From NCBI GenBank assembly GCA_051275765.1, contig JBNMOV010000034.1, forward strand, positions 1 to 18,937: DNA of 18,937 nucleotides. Reading direction: 5' to 3'. The DNA is from JAHDCE01 sp051275765. GTDB lineage: Bacteria; Bacteroidota; Bacteroidia; Chitinophagales; Saprospiraceae. The translations under genes were made by a program, and so were the position numbers. The notes under the pieces are model-generated. The model did not search any database, was not told the DNA's origin, and saw only the letters and a list, made by a program, of their open reading frames with translations. Position 1 is the stretch's first letter. Each line of letters begins with the position of its first letter. Of the stretch, positions 6,507 through 14,235 are shown piece by piece.

Positions 6507-6911
6507 TTAGTTTACTCCCATACTTTCCACTATCCTAGCATAACCTGGGCAATTTCTAGTTAGAGCAGCTGTTGCTTTAGCTTCTTGTGCTTCATCTCCA
6601 TCAATTCCAGGGTACTTAGCTTGCAATGCAGTGATACATGTTCCCATTTTCTCAGCCTTAGGTGCCATTTCTGTTGTTAACGCTAGTAAGTCCTCAGTTT
6701 TTTCAGCAGCAGTTAATGCTTTCTGCTTCTCTAGGATATTAATTAAGTCATTAGTACAGTCACACATTTCTTTAGCCATAGCATCAAAATCGATACCTGT
6801 AGAAACTTCTGGTGTAGTAGTGTCTCCTTCATCAACAGAAGCTTTTTTCTTACATCCAACTAATGCTGCAGTAGCAAACATGATAATAAATAAATACTTA
6901 AATGATTTCAT
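6507..6911 (-). CDS. Four-cysteine putative lipoprotein (paralogue of the gene at 5711-6223)
   Basis: This 134-residue protein has a lipoprotein signal (MKSFKYLFIIMFATAALVGC) with a canonical lipobox LVGC and Cys20 lipidated, followed by KKK. After an acidic/Thr linker comes a helical domain with C50 and C52 (AKEMCDCTNDLI), C92 (GTCITALQAKYP) and C121 (TRNCPGYARIVE). The motifs CxC-N-(E/D)-L, C-x(3)-L-x(2)-KYP and CPG match the downstream neighbour at nearly identical spacing. It is therefore the shorter member of a duplicated pair. It is predicted to be tethered to a membrane by its lipid and to face the periplasm or exterior. Function unknown. A -7 box TACTTTTG (6991-6984, minus strand) gives a leader of about 65 nt, and a strong hairpin closes the unit. 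Confidence 0.84.
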   Translation of the reverse strand: MKSFKYLFIIMFATAALVGCKKKASVDEGDTTTPEVSTGIDFDAMAKEMCDCTNDLINILEKQKALTAAEKTEDLLALTTEMAPKAEKMGTCITALQAKYPGIDGDEAQEAKATAALTRNCPGYARIVESMGVN

Positions 6912-7249
6912 CTTAATATTGTCTAAAAGTTTATAATTAAATAACTAGAGATTATAGCTTGTATACTTGCTATGCTCACTATACAAAAGTAAAGTTTATT
7001 TTTAGAAATAGATGAAGATTATGAGTACTCATTTTTATTTGTTATGAATTATTTTGTTAATGCTCTATTTTTAAAATCAATCAAGCAATTAACTATTCAT
7101 CATGGCATATGACGACAAATACTCATCCGTTTTTCACAGAAAGTGAACTTTAAAGAACTTATTTTTTGTGAAATCCTTAATTTTTGTTAAATTGATTTTT
7201 GTTTAAAATTATTGATTTACCTTAGCATTTAATTAAAAATATATTCAAT
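6912..7249. other. 338-bp intergenic region between divergent genes
   Basis: It holds the -7 box TACTTTTG (6991-6984, minus strand) for the lipoprotein gene. Toward the T9SS protein on the plus strand there is only a weak candidate, TACCTTAG (7218-7225) with TTTG at 7198-7201. The rest is AT-rich sequence in which I see no gene, RNA or repeat. Confidence 0.5.
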
Positions 7250-8071
7250 ATGAAAAATGTAGTTTTACTATTTATTTGTGTGTTATGTTATAGCACAACC
7301 TCTTTTGCACAGTGTGTGCCTGATGGTGATTTACCATCTGATTTTGTTGGAATATCTCCATTAGCAGATTCACAGGAACCTTGTGATACACTAGTTCCTA
7401 CGGAAGAAGCTATTGTTGGTATGCCATATCAGACTACCATAACGGTATTTATTCCTGCTGAAGTAAGTGGAATTACCTTAACTTCTGTAGGTTTAGAACC
7501 TGCTGATGCTGAAAATCCAGGTATTACAGGTTTGCCAGAAGGCTTAACTTTTATTTGTAATCCTCCTACTTGTTTATTTGAAGCAGGTGTACCAGGATGT
7601 GTGAGTATAGAAGGAACGACTGATGTAGCAGTAGGTCTTTATGATTTACTAATTACGGCAGATGTTGTGACAACTCTTATAAGTGGACAAATTCGTTTCC
7701 CACTTCCTGATGATCCAAACACAATAGAAGGTATTCTTGGTGGATTAGGTTTTAATTTCCCAGAGTGTCCATACCAGATTTCTGTAACAGACGGAACAGC
7801 TAACGAAGAATTATTCTTATCTAAGGTAGAATTGGGACAAAACAATCCTAATCCATTTACAGGTGTGACGAATATTCCAGTAACTGCTGAAACAGGAAAT
7901 TATAATTTCTCTGTTTTCAATACAATAGGAGAATTGGTACATTCTAAGGATATGTATTTGAGTGGAACAGGAACTATCCAATTCGATGCTTCAAACTTCG
8001 ATACAGGTGTTTATTTCTATAAACTTTCTAATGAATTAGGAAGTACTACTAAAAGAATGGTAGTAAGATAA
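7250..8071 (+). CDS. Small secreted protein with T9SS type A sorting domain
   Basis: This 273-residue protein has a signal peptide MKNVVLLFICVLCYSTTSFA cleaved before Gln21. The middle (21-190) is a beta-rich region with six Cys (22, 45, 103, 108, 117, 173) and an Ig-like pattern: VGMPYQTTITVFIP, GLPEGLTF, CVSIEGTTDVAVGLYDLLI. The last 80 residues are a T9SS type A sorting domain: LGQNNPNPFTGVTNIPV (195-211), YNFSVFNTIGELV, then FDTGVYFYKLS and a terminal KRMVVR. It should be secreted and probably cell-surface attached. The six Cys suggest disulfide stabilisation outside the cell. No catalytic residues are recognised, so a binding or structural role is the best guess. It is monocistronic and shares a bidirectional terminator with convergent hemH. 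Confidence 0.88.
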   Translation: MKNVVLLFICVLCYSTTSFAQCVPDGDLPSDFVGISPLADSQEPCDTLVPTEEAIVGMPYQTTITVFIPAEVSGITLTSVGLEPADAENPGITGLPEGLTFICNPPTCLFEAGVPGCVSIEGTTDVAVGLYDLLITADVVTTLISGQIRFPLPDDPNTIEGILGGLGFNFPECPYQISVTDGTANEELFLSKVELGQNNPNPFTGVTNIPVTAETGNYNFSVFNTIGELVHSKDMYLSGTGTIQFDASNFDTGVYFYKLSNELGSTTKRMVVR

Positions 8072-8108
8072 TGATGTATCTTTAGTTTCAGTTAAATGAA
8101 ACACATCA

Positions 8109-8144
8109 AAAAAACCCGATGCAAGAAATTGCATCGGGTTTTTT
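8109..8144. terminator. Bidirectional terminator between the T9SS protein gene and hemH
   Basis: Perfect 16-bp arms (8109-8124 and 8129-8144) with GAAA tetraloop, an A-run on the left and T6 on the right. It lies between two convergent stop codons and can serve both. Confidence 0.95.
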
Positions 8145-8175
8145 AATGATATAAACTTTATAAACATTAAAGTAG

Positions 8176-9198
8176 TTAAACTTCCTTCAAAATCAAATCT
8201 TTCACCGCTTCTATCCATTTAGGATGGTCGTTCAAACTATCTACCAAGTCTATATGCTCTCCTCCTTTTTCTTCAAATTCTTCTTGGTATTCTACTTTGA
8301 CTTCTATCGTCGTTTCCAAACAATCTGATACAAATGCAGGACAAAAGACAAGCATTCTTTTTTTACCTTCTTTAGCGAGCTCTTCTATTACATCACTGGT
8401 ATAAGGCTGCACCCAAGGATCTCGTCCTAGTCTGGATTGGAAACAGTTAGAATATTGTCCTTCCTTCAGACCCATTTTTTTGACTATAGCACGAGTAGTT
8501 GCAAAACAATGAGCAGAATAGCAATATCTATTTTTATTGGTCAGTGTATCACAGCAGCCATCTTTCAAACAATGATCACAAGTATCTGATTTTTTGATCT
8601 GTCGCTTAGGTAAACCATGATAACTAAACAAGAAATGATCATAAGAATCTAAATCATGTTTTTTGGCATTATCTACGAATACATCTATCATAGGTTCATA
8701 ATCATAAAACGAACCAATGAATTTAAGCGGAACAGTATTGAATTTACTACTGACTACTCGCATCACTTCTTCATGCACAGATCCTGTAGAAGCAGAGGCA
8801 TAATGAGGAAATAATGGCAAAACGATGATTTCCTTTACATTATTGGACATGAGATCGTCTATCATATTGGGAATAGACGGACTTTGATAACGCATAGCAA
8901 GCCTAACCTCAAAATCATCTCCTAATAATTCTTGTACTCCATCTGCCAATTTTTTTCCATAATATTTGAGTGGAGAACCATTTTCTGTCCAAAGCATCTG
9001 ATACAACTTTGAAGCACTTCCAGATCTGAAAGGAGCGATAATGCCTCTCACCAAGATATTTCGAGAAAGCCAAGGAATATCTATTACTCTTTTATCCAAA
9101 AGGAATTCTTTGAGATATTTATATACATCTCCTCTGGAAGGAGAATCAGGCGTACCTAAATTAACCAACAAAACCCCTATTTTACCTTCTAAAGCCAT
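8176..9198 (-). CDS. hemH: Ferrochelatase
   Basis: This 340-residue enzyme inserts Fe2+ into protoporphyrin IX, or coproporphyrin III in some lineages, at the end of haem synthesis. It has the family landmarks: VLLVNLGTPDSP (9-20), the porphyrin-side segment ENGSPLKYY (72-80), SYHGLP with catalytic His194, and CLETTIE with the conserved Glu295. SRLGRDPWVQPYT and the length are typical. A Cys-rich insert follows the catalytic His (C207, C210, C215, C216, C226, C231), with a further Cys at 252. Some bacterial ferrochelatases carry an internal [2Fe-2S] cluster, and this insert could hold a metal or cluster, but that is inferred only. No other haem genes are nearby. No convincing promoter was found in the region upstream of 9198. 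Confidence 0.97.
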   Translation of the reverse strand: MALEGKIGVLLVNLGTPDSPSRGDVYKYLKEFLLDKRVIDIPWLSRNILVRGIIAPFRSGSASKLYQMLWTENGSPLKYYGKKLADGVQELLGDDFEVRLAMRYQSPSIPNMIDDLMSNNVKEIIVLPLFPHYASASTGSVHEEVMRVVSSKFNTVPLKFIGSFYDYEPMIDVFVDNAKKHDLDSYDHFLFSYHGLPKRQIKKSDTCDHCLKDGCCDTLTNKNRYCYSAHCFATTRAIVKKMGLKEGQYSNCFQSRLGRDPWVQPYTSDVIEELAKEGKKRMLVFCPAFVSDCLETTIEVKVEYQEEFEEKGGEHIDLVDSLNDHPKWIEAVKDLILKEV

Positions 9199-9294
9199 AT
9201 TGAACTTGTATTTTTGTTCCTATTTATTAATAAACACGTCTAAGAACAGAGTGTTTAGCGTTTGCTAAGATTTTAATTTTTAGTAGTGTATTAA

Positions 9295-9452
9295 ACTTTA
9301 TTACGAATAATTGATTATAGCCAAATCGACCTTTTAAAAATCTACTGTGTTATTTCCCTCAACCGTAGCTAAGGCTACGATTTTCGAAAAATGCCTTGTT
9401 TATTTCCAAAACCTCTAATTTGTCTCTTATAAAAAACTATTCGTAATAAAGT
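9295..9452. repeat. Palindromic intergenic element, copy B (158 bp, MITE-like)
   Basis: Perfect 15-bp terminal inverted repeats ACTTTATTACGAATA (9295-9309) and TATTCGTAATAAAGT (9438-9452) surround a central stem CGTAGC-TAAG-GCTACG (9364-9379). On the minus strand it reads ACAAGGCA, 12 bases, CGTAGCCTTAGCTACG, 10 bases, ATAAC, two bases, AGTA. This order and spacing nearly match copy A at 6247-6406. TATTAA lies on both sides (9289-9294 and 9454-9459) and may be a target duplication. It encodes no protein. Confidence 0.75.
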
Positions 9453-9488
9453 CTATTAAGGTAGGCATCTCTTTTGTCAAACAATAGC

Positions 9489-9563
9489 AGACCTTTGAAA
9501 TTTGGCAATGTATTGAAAATCAAATTATTCAGTTTTTCAATAATAAGAAAAGCTCAAAGGTCT
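9489..9563. repeat. Nested inverted repeats
   Basis: An outer perfect 10-bp pair AGACCTTTGA / TCAAAGGTCT (9489-9498 and 9554-9563) encloses an inner 9-bp pair TATTGAAAA / TTTTCAATA (9511-9519 and 9534-9542). It could fold as a two-tier hairpin RNA if transcribed. No promoter directly drives it and no known RNA family is recognised. Confidence 0.45.
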
Positions 9564-9981
9564 TAATATTTACGTCTAATTTTCAAATGAATTATTAAAT
9601 TCCCAGCAAACTCCTACTAAATTAGCTGCGAAATTAATAAGCTGAATACTTTTTCTTGTCATAATTTTGCCATAAGAAATACCCCCCAACTGATTCAAGC
9701 ACTGATTTATTACCTTTTTTTATTTAATGACTTCTGAATAATGACTTAAAGTTGAGTTAAATGAGCATAAAATAGCTTTTTTACTTAACTAAAATAGAAA
9801 TTTGTATTGTCATATAATTAAAATAACTAATTTGGCTTATTATGAAATTCAAGTATTTGATTGTTAGTTGATTACCTTGTTTTGTATGAATTGGATACTT
9901 ATGGAATGGTGAAGAAAGTAGTCACAATTTAAAACTTTATATATATTAAAAATACAATACATTAAATTTCCTACATCTTTT

Positions 9982-10010
9982 TTTCAAATATATCATCCGT
10001 ATATTTGAAA
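9982..10010 (+). promoter_or_regulatory. Promoter of the barrel/Ig-repeat gene within a perfect inverted repeat
   Basis: TTTCAAATATA (9982-9992) and TATATTTGAAA (10000-10010) form a perfect 11-bp inverted repeat around TCATCCG. The right arm contains a perfect plus-strand -7 box TATATTTG (10000-10007), about 65 bp before the start codon. By symmetry the left arm holds the same box on the minus strand. The palindrome may be an operator over the promoter; no regulator for it is encoded nearby. Confidence 0.55.
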
Positions 10011-10071
10011 CATGATTCTTGCAGGAAATCAAATGAATAATAATTGAAGAAATTTTACAAAATCTTTTGCT

Positions 10072-13000
10072 ATGCTGATCAATACAAAATTTTTAAATGT
10101 GCTTTTTCTGGTACTTCTTTTTTCTTTTAGTGCGATGGCACAAGGAGAAAAGACAGAAAATAATGAGAATAACCGGCAAGGGGGCTGGTGGACTATTGGA
10201 ATCAATGCGGGATCTTCCTACCAAACCAGTGATGTATGTAGTGAATATAATGGTTGGGGAATGGGATTGACTCTAGCCAAAAATCTGTATTACAGGCCTG
10301 GAGCTTTTTTAGCATTTGATCTTAGAGGAAGATTACTATATGCTAATCAGAAAGGACAGGATTGGGAACGATCTACTGGTTTGCAATTCAATCAAGCTCT
10401 AAATGGTAATGATACTAGGGATTTTTCCATTGGAAATAGCCTAAATTACTATGATCCATTAGCACTTGAGCCTTCTCATTATTATGCCAATCATAGAACA
10501 GATTTACTGGAACTAGGATTAGAAGGAGTCATCAACCTAAATCGTCTAAAAGAAAAGACGAATGTCATCGTGAATCTATATGGCGGATTGAACTTGGATT
10601 GGTATAAGACAAGAATCAATCAATCTAATGATAGGAATTCAAGATTTGAGTATGATTATAGTACTATCCCTACGACAGATAGAAGCTCTACTACATCTGC
10701 ATTGAATAGCATAATGGATGATAGCTACGAAACAGTAGCAGATGGTTTCGATAAGGAATATGGTACATTTACTTGGATGCCTTCAGCAGGACTTGAATTA
10801 GGATATCAGTTTACTCCTCGCTTTTCCATGGTACTAGGACATAAGGTTACTTGGTCCAGAGCAGACATCATGGATGGACAGCAATGGAATAATGATAATA
10901 CTGCTACAGGTAATAATGATTTGTATCACTATACACATCTAGGTTTGAGATGGATTATTGAGCCAGGAGAAAAGACAATAGAACCTCCAATAATTAGGAT
11001 CATCAAGCCGCAGCCATTGCCACATGCTACACAGGTAGCTTATGTACAGGTGAAGGCAGAAATAGAAAATGTACAAAGTGCATCCAATGTGAACTGTACA
11101 TTTAACGGAAATAATTTTAATAATTTCAATTTCAATCCAAAATCAGAGAATTTTGCCTGTAACCTTAATTTAGTTCCAGGTAGAAACGTATTGGTGATTA
11201 ATGCTACTAATATGGCAGGACAGGATACAGAGGATGTAGTTATTATTTATAATGAACCTGTGATTCCACCTACGCCAGATAGGATACCTCCTGTAGTGAA
11301 TATTACTAGACCATCTTCATCAGGAACTACAGTTGCTAATCCTTCTTATAATTTGAATGCGATAGTGAAGCATGTAGATAGCAGAAACAATATCAGATTC
11401 ACATTGAATGGTTCTACCGTAAGTAATTATTCATACAGCTTTAGTACGGATCAGTTAGAAGCAACATTGGCATTACAGCCAGGAAGGAATACCGTTAAAA
11501 TTACAGGAACAAATAGCGATGGAGCTGATTCTGATCAGACGATCATCATCTATGAGGCAGCAGAAGTTTCATGCCCAGAGCCAGCAGTGAACATTAGTAG
11601 TTTAAGTACGCCTTCCGGACGTAATAGAGATATGAAATTGGCTGCCATAGTACGCTATGTGAATAAGAAGAGTCAAATCAACCTATATCTGAATGGAAAC
11701 AGAGTGAGTAACTTTGCGTTCAATCCTTCTAATGGAAGTGTAACGGCTACCTTGCAGGCGAAAAACGGTACTAATAATGTAAGGTTGGTAGCTAATACAG
11801 ATTGTGGAAGAGATGAAGATGTAGATAATGTTAATTATACAGCTCCATCTAATCCTGGAACACCTGCACCATGCCCTAATCCTACAGTAAATATTGATAA
11901 TATAAGTGTTCCTGTGGCTACAAACGCTAATAATGCTAAGAGTACACTGAATGCTACGACGAGGAATGTATCAAGAAAAAACCAAATCCAGTTATATGTT
12001 AATGGAAATAGAACGTATAGCTTTAGCTTCAATGCTTCATCTGGAACTATTAGTGCTACTTTGAATCTGAAGGAAGGTAATAATAACGTAAAGGTATCTG
12101 TAAGTACGAATTGTGGCAATGATCAAGATTCACAAAATGTTTCCTTTTCATCAACGACGACACCAAATCCTTCAGTGCAGCCTCCATTAGTAGATATATC
12201 TACACCTAATAATGGTATTACTACATCCAGCTCAACTGTAAAGATAGTTGCTTCTGTGAAGTATGTAGATGGTAAAAATAATATTAAAGTAACCTTGAAT
12301 GGTGTGAATTATACTAGCTTTAGTTATAATAGTAACACTAAGGTATTGACAATGAATAATACGCCTATTAGATTGGGTAGTAATATTATTGAAATAAAGG
12401 CGACAAATAATGCAGGTACAGATTCTGATGATGTAACAATTATCAGAGAAGACAACACTCCTGCACCATGTCCTAATCCTACAGTAAATATTGATAATAT
12501 AAGTATACCTGCGGCTACGCCAATGAGTCCTAATAATGCGAAGAGTACATTAATGGCTACAGCTACTAATGTGACTTCTAAAAACCAGATAACACTGACA
12601 GTGAATGGTTCTAATATCAATAATTTCACATTTAATGCAGCTTCTGGTATTATTACGTCAAGCTTGGATTTTATAAAGGGGAATAATGTTATTAAAATAA
12701 TTGTAACGACAAACTGTGGCTCTGATCAAGATACAGATAATATAGATTTCAGTACGCAAGCACCTACACCAAAGCCGGTAGTGAATATCACGAAGCCAAG
12801 TAATAATGCATCGTTCAATACTTCTACTACGCAGCTTTCTGCTACAGTGAAGAACGTAACGAAGAAGAAAGACGTTATCGTAAAAGTGAACGGAGAGCTA
12901 CAGACGAGTTTTGCATTCAATGCGAATACTGGTTTAGTAACTGCTACGATTAAATTGAATGAAGGTAGGAATACGATAATTGTATCAGCATCTAATGTGT

Positions 13001-14169
13001 CTGGTTCTGATAGTGATTCTAAGTCAGTAACTTATGTGAAACCAGTGACTATACCAAAGCCGGTAGTAAATATTACGAAGCCAAGCAATAATGCATCATT
13101 CAATATACCTTCTACGCAGCTTTCTGCTACAGTTAAAAATGTAACGAAGAAGAAAGATATTGTGGTAAAAGTGAACGGACAGTTACAAACGAGTTTTGCA
13201 TTCAATGGGAGTTCTGGTTTGGTGACATCTACGATTAGATTGAATGAAGGTAGGAATACGATAATTGTATCGGCATCTAATGTGTCTGGTTCTGATAGTG
13301 ATTCTAAGTCAGTAACTTATGTGAAACCATCACAGCCAAAACCACCAGTAGTTACGATTACGAAGCCAACTAATAAATCTACGGTAAAGACGAATAAGGT
13401 GAATTTGGTTGCTACAGTAAAGAATGTGACTAAGAAAAGTGATGTGACTGTAAAGCTGAATGGAGCTAGCATCAGTAACTTTAATTTCTCTGGTACATCT
13501 GTTACTGCATTATTGACGATTAAGGAAGGCAATAATAGAATAGTGGTTATAGGAAATAATACAGATGGACAGGATCAAGCTTCTGTAACGGTAAAATATG
13601 TGAAAGCTACGCCTCCTCCTACTGTTAATATTACTAAGCCTGCTAAAACGGTAAGAGTAATAAAACCTGCTTTTGTAGTGAAGGCTACGCTGACTAATGT
13701 AGCAGTAAAAAAGGATGTCAAATTTACATTGAATGGAAAAAATATAACAGTATTTACTTATAATTCTACTACGGGTAAATTGACTGCTACGATCAGATTG
13801 AAGAGTGGTAAAAATACGATAGTAGTGACTGGTGTGAATAGTGCTGGACAAGATTCTGATACGAAGATAGTCAACTATGTTGCAGTGGCTAAGCCAAAGA
13901 TAGAAATACAAAATATTTCTATTCCTGCAGCTACTCCAATGAGTCCTAATAATGCGAAGAGTTCATTAACAGCAAAGGCTACAGGTGTGGCAGCGAAGAA
14001 GGATATTCTCTTAAAAGTAAATAATGTAAAAATCACTAATTTTACCTTTAATAAAACTACAGGGATAATTACTTCCCAACTTGATTTTGTAAAAGGTAAG
14101 AATACGATATTCATCGAAGTGAAAAACGCAGCAGGAACTACATCTGCAGAGGATGAAGTGAACTTCTAA
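10072..14169 (+). CDS. Outer-membrane beta-barrel protein with eleven C-terminal Ig-like repeats
   Basis: This 1365-residue protein starts with a signal peptide (cleavage near MAQ, residue 24). Residues about 38-297 alternate as in a small OmpA-like barrel, with about eight strands (for example WWTIGINAGSSYQ, FLAFDLRGRLLYA, NVIVNLYGGLNLDWY, FSMVLGHKVTWSR, YHYTHLGLRWII). After a short linker come eleven Ig-like repeats of 85-95 residues starting near 306, 406, 502, 601, 704, 800, 902, 997, 1091, 1182 and 1274. Each reads roughly P-x-V-x-I-x(2)-P, VNG, F-x-F-N, an EG-N-I step and NxxGxDSD. Repeats at 502, 601 and 800 carry a Cys pair (C501/C578, C601/C681, C800/C882). Repeats at 800 and 1274 share ISIPAATPMSPNNAKS. 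The protein ends with the last repeat and has no T9SS sorting domain. An adhesin or envelope-spanning role is inferred. Confidence 0.85.
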   Translation: MLINTKFLNVLFLVLLFSFSAMAQGEKTENNENNRQGGWWTIGINAGSSYQTSDVCSEYNGWGMGLTLAKNLYYRPGAFLAFDLRGRLLYANQKGQDWERSTGLQFNQALNGNDTRDFSIGNSLNYYDPLALEPSHYYANHRTDLLELGLEGVINLNRLKEKTNVIVNLYGGLNLDWYKTRINQSNDRNSRFEYDYSTIPTTDRSSTTSALNSIMDDSYETVADGFDKEYGTFTWMPSAGLELGYQFTPRFSMVLGHKVTWSRADIMDGQQWNNDNTATGNNDLYHYTHLGLRWIIEPGEKTIEPPIIRIIKPQPLPHATQVAYVQVKAEIENVQSASNVNCTFNGNNFNNFNFNPKSENFACNLNLVPGRNVLVINATNMAGQDTEDVVIIYNEPVIPPTPDRIPPVVNITRPSSSGTTVANPSYNLNAIVKHVDSRNNIRFTLNGSTVSNYSYSFSTDQLEATLALQPGRNTVKITGTNSDGADSDQTIIIYEAAEVSCPEPAVNISSLSTPSGRNRDMKLAAIVRYVNKKSQINLYLNGNRVSNFAFNPSNGSVTATLQAKNGTNNVRLVANTDCGRDEDVDNVNYTAPSNPGTPAPCPNPTVNIDNISVPVATNANNAKSTLNATTRNVSRKNQIQLYVNGNRTYSFSFNASSGTISATLNLKEGNNNVKVSVSTNCGNDQDSQNVSFSSTTTPNPSVQPPLVDISTPNNGITTSSSTVKIVASVKYVDGKNNIKVTLNGVNYTSFSYNSNTKVLTMNNTPIRLGSNIIEIKATNNAGTDSDDVTIIREDNTPAPCPNPTVNIDNISIPAATPMSPNNAKSTLMATATNVTSKNQITLTVNGSNINNFTFNAASGIITSSLDFIKGNNVIKIIVTTNCGSDQDTDNIDFSTQAPTPKPVVNITKPSNNASFNTSTTQLSATVKNVTKKKDVIVKVNGELQTSFAFNANTGLVTATIKLNEGRNTIIVSASNVSGSDSDSKSVTYVKPVTIPKPVVNITKPSNNASFNIPSTQLSATVKNVTKKKDIVVKVNGQLQTSFAFNGSSGLVTSTIRLNEGRNTIIVSASNVSGSDSDSKSVTYVKPSQPKPPVVTITKPTNKSTVKTNKVNLVATVKNVTKKSDVTVKLNGASISNFNFSGTSVTALLTIKEGNNRIVVIGNNTDGQDQASVTVKYVKATPPPTVNITKPAKTVRVIKPAFVVKATLTNVAVKKDVKFTLNGKNITVFTYNSTTGKLTATIRLKSGKNTIVVTGVNSAGQDSDTKIVNYVAVAKPKIEIQNISIPAATPMSPNNAKSSLTAKATGVAAKKDILLKVNNVKITNFTFNKTTGIITSQLDFVKGKNTIFIEVKNAAGTTSAEDEVNF
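12775..13326 (+). repeat. Near-identical tandem coding repeat (285-bp period)
   Basis: The units encoding residues 902-986 and 997-1081 are almost the same at DNA and protein level (both start PVVNITKPSNNASFN and end SVTYVKP). They differ at only a dozen or so residues, while other repeats in this gene are far more diverged. This points to a recent duplication and a site prone to recombination. Confidence 0.85.
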
Positions 14170-14200
14170 AATGTATGACCTATTGTTTAAAGTAAAGATT

Positions 14201-14232
14201 AAAAAATCCTCGCCATTTGGCGAGGATTTTTT
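14201..14232. terminator. Bidirectional terminator after the barrel/Ig-repeat gene
   Basis: Perfect 14-bp arms (14201-14214 and 14219-14232) with loop ATTT, a GC-rich inner stem (TCCTCGCC) and a T-run. It lies between convergent stop codons at 14169 and 14236. Confidence 0.95.
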
Positions 14233-14235
14233 TGT

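Larger units (their letters stand above)
9199..10071. other. 873-bp non-coding region
   Basis: This long gap separates hemH (minus) from the barrel/Ig-repeat gene (plus). It contains a small hairpin TTAGC-GTTT-GCTAA (9256-9269), palindromic element B (9295-9452), a nested inverted repeat (9489-9563), a lone TAATTTTG box (9662-9669) without -33 support, and the symmetric promoter at 9982-10010. Only trivial open frames of fewer than 12 codons are seen from 9600 to 10000. Confidence 0.6.

Noticed and set aside
9662..9669. TAATTTTG promoter box in the 873-bp gap
   Set aside because: It has no -33 element and no gene directly downstream; one such box is expected by chance in AT-rich DNA.
12775..13326. 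CRISPR-like regular repeats
   Set aside because: The period is 285 bp, the repeats are in frame and encode Ig-like domains; there are no short repeats with spacers and no cas genes.
13510..13911. 133-codon open frame antisense to the Ig-repeat gene, and similar frames at 11835-12119, 12324-12629 and 13875-14114
   Set aside because: They arise from the repetitive sense coding sequence, have low-complexity composition, and the sense frame has clear domains.
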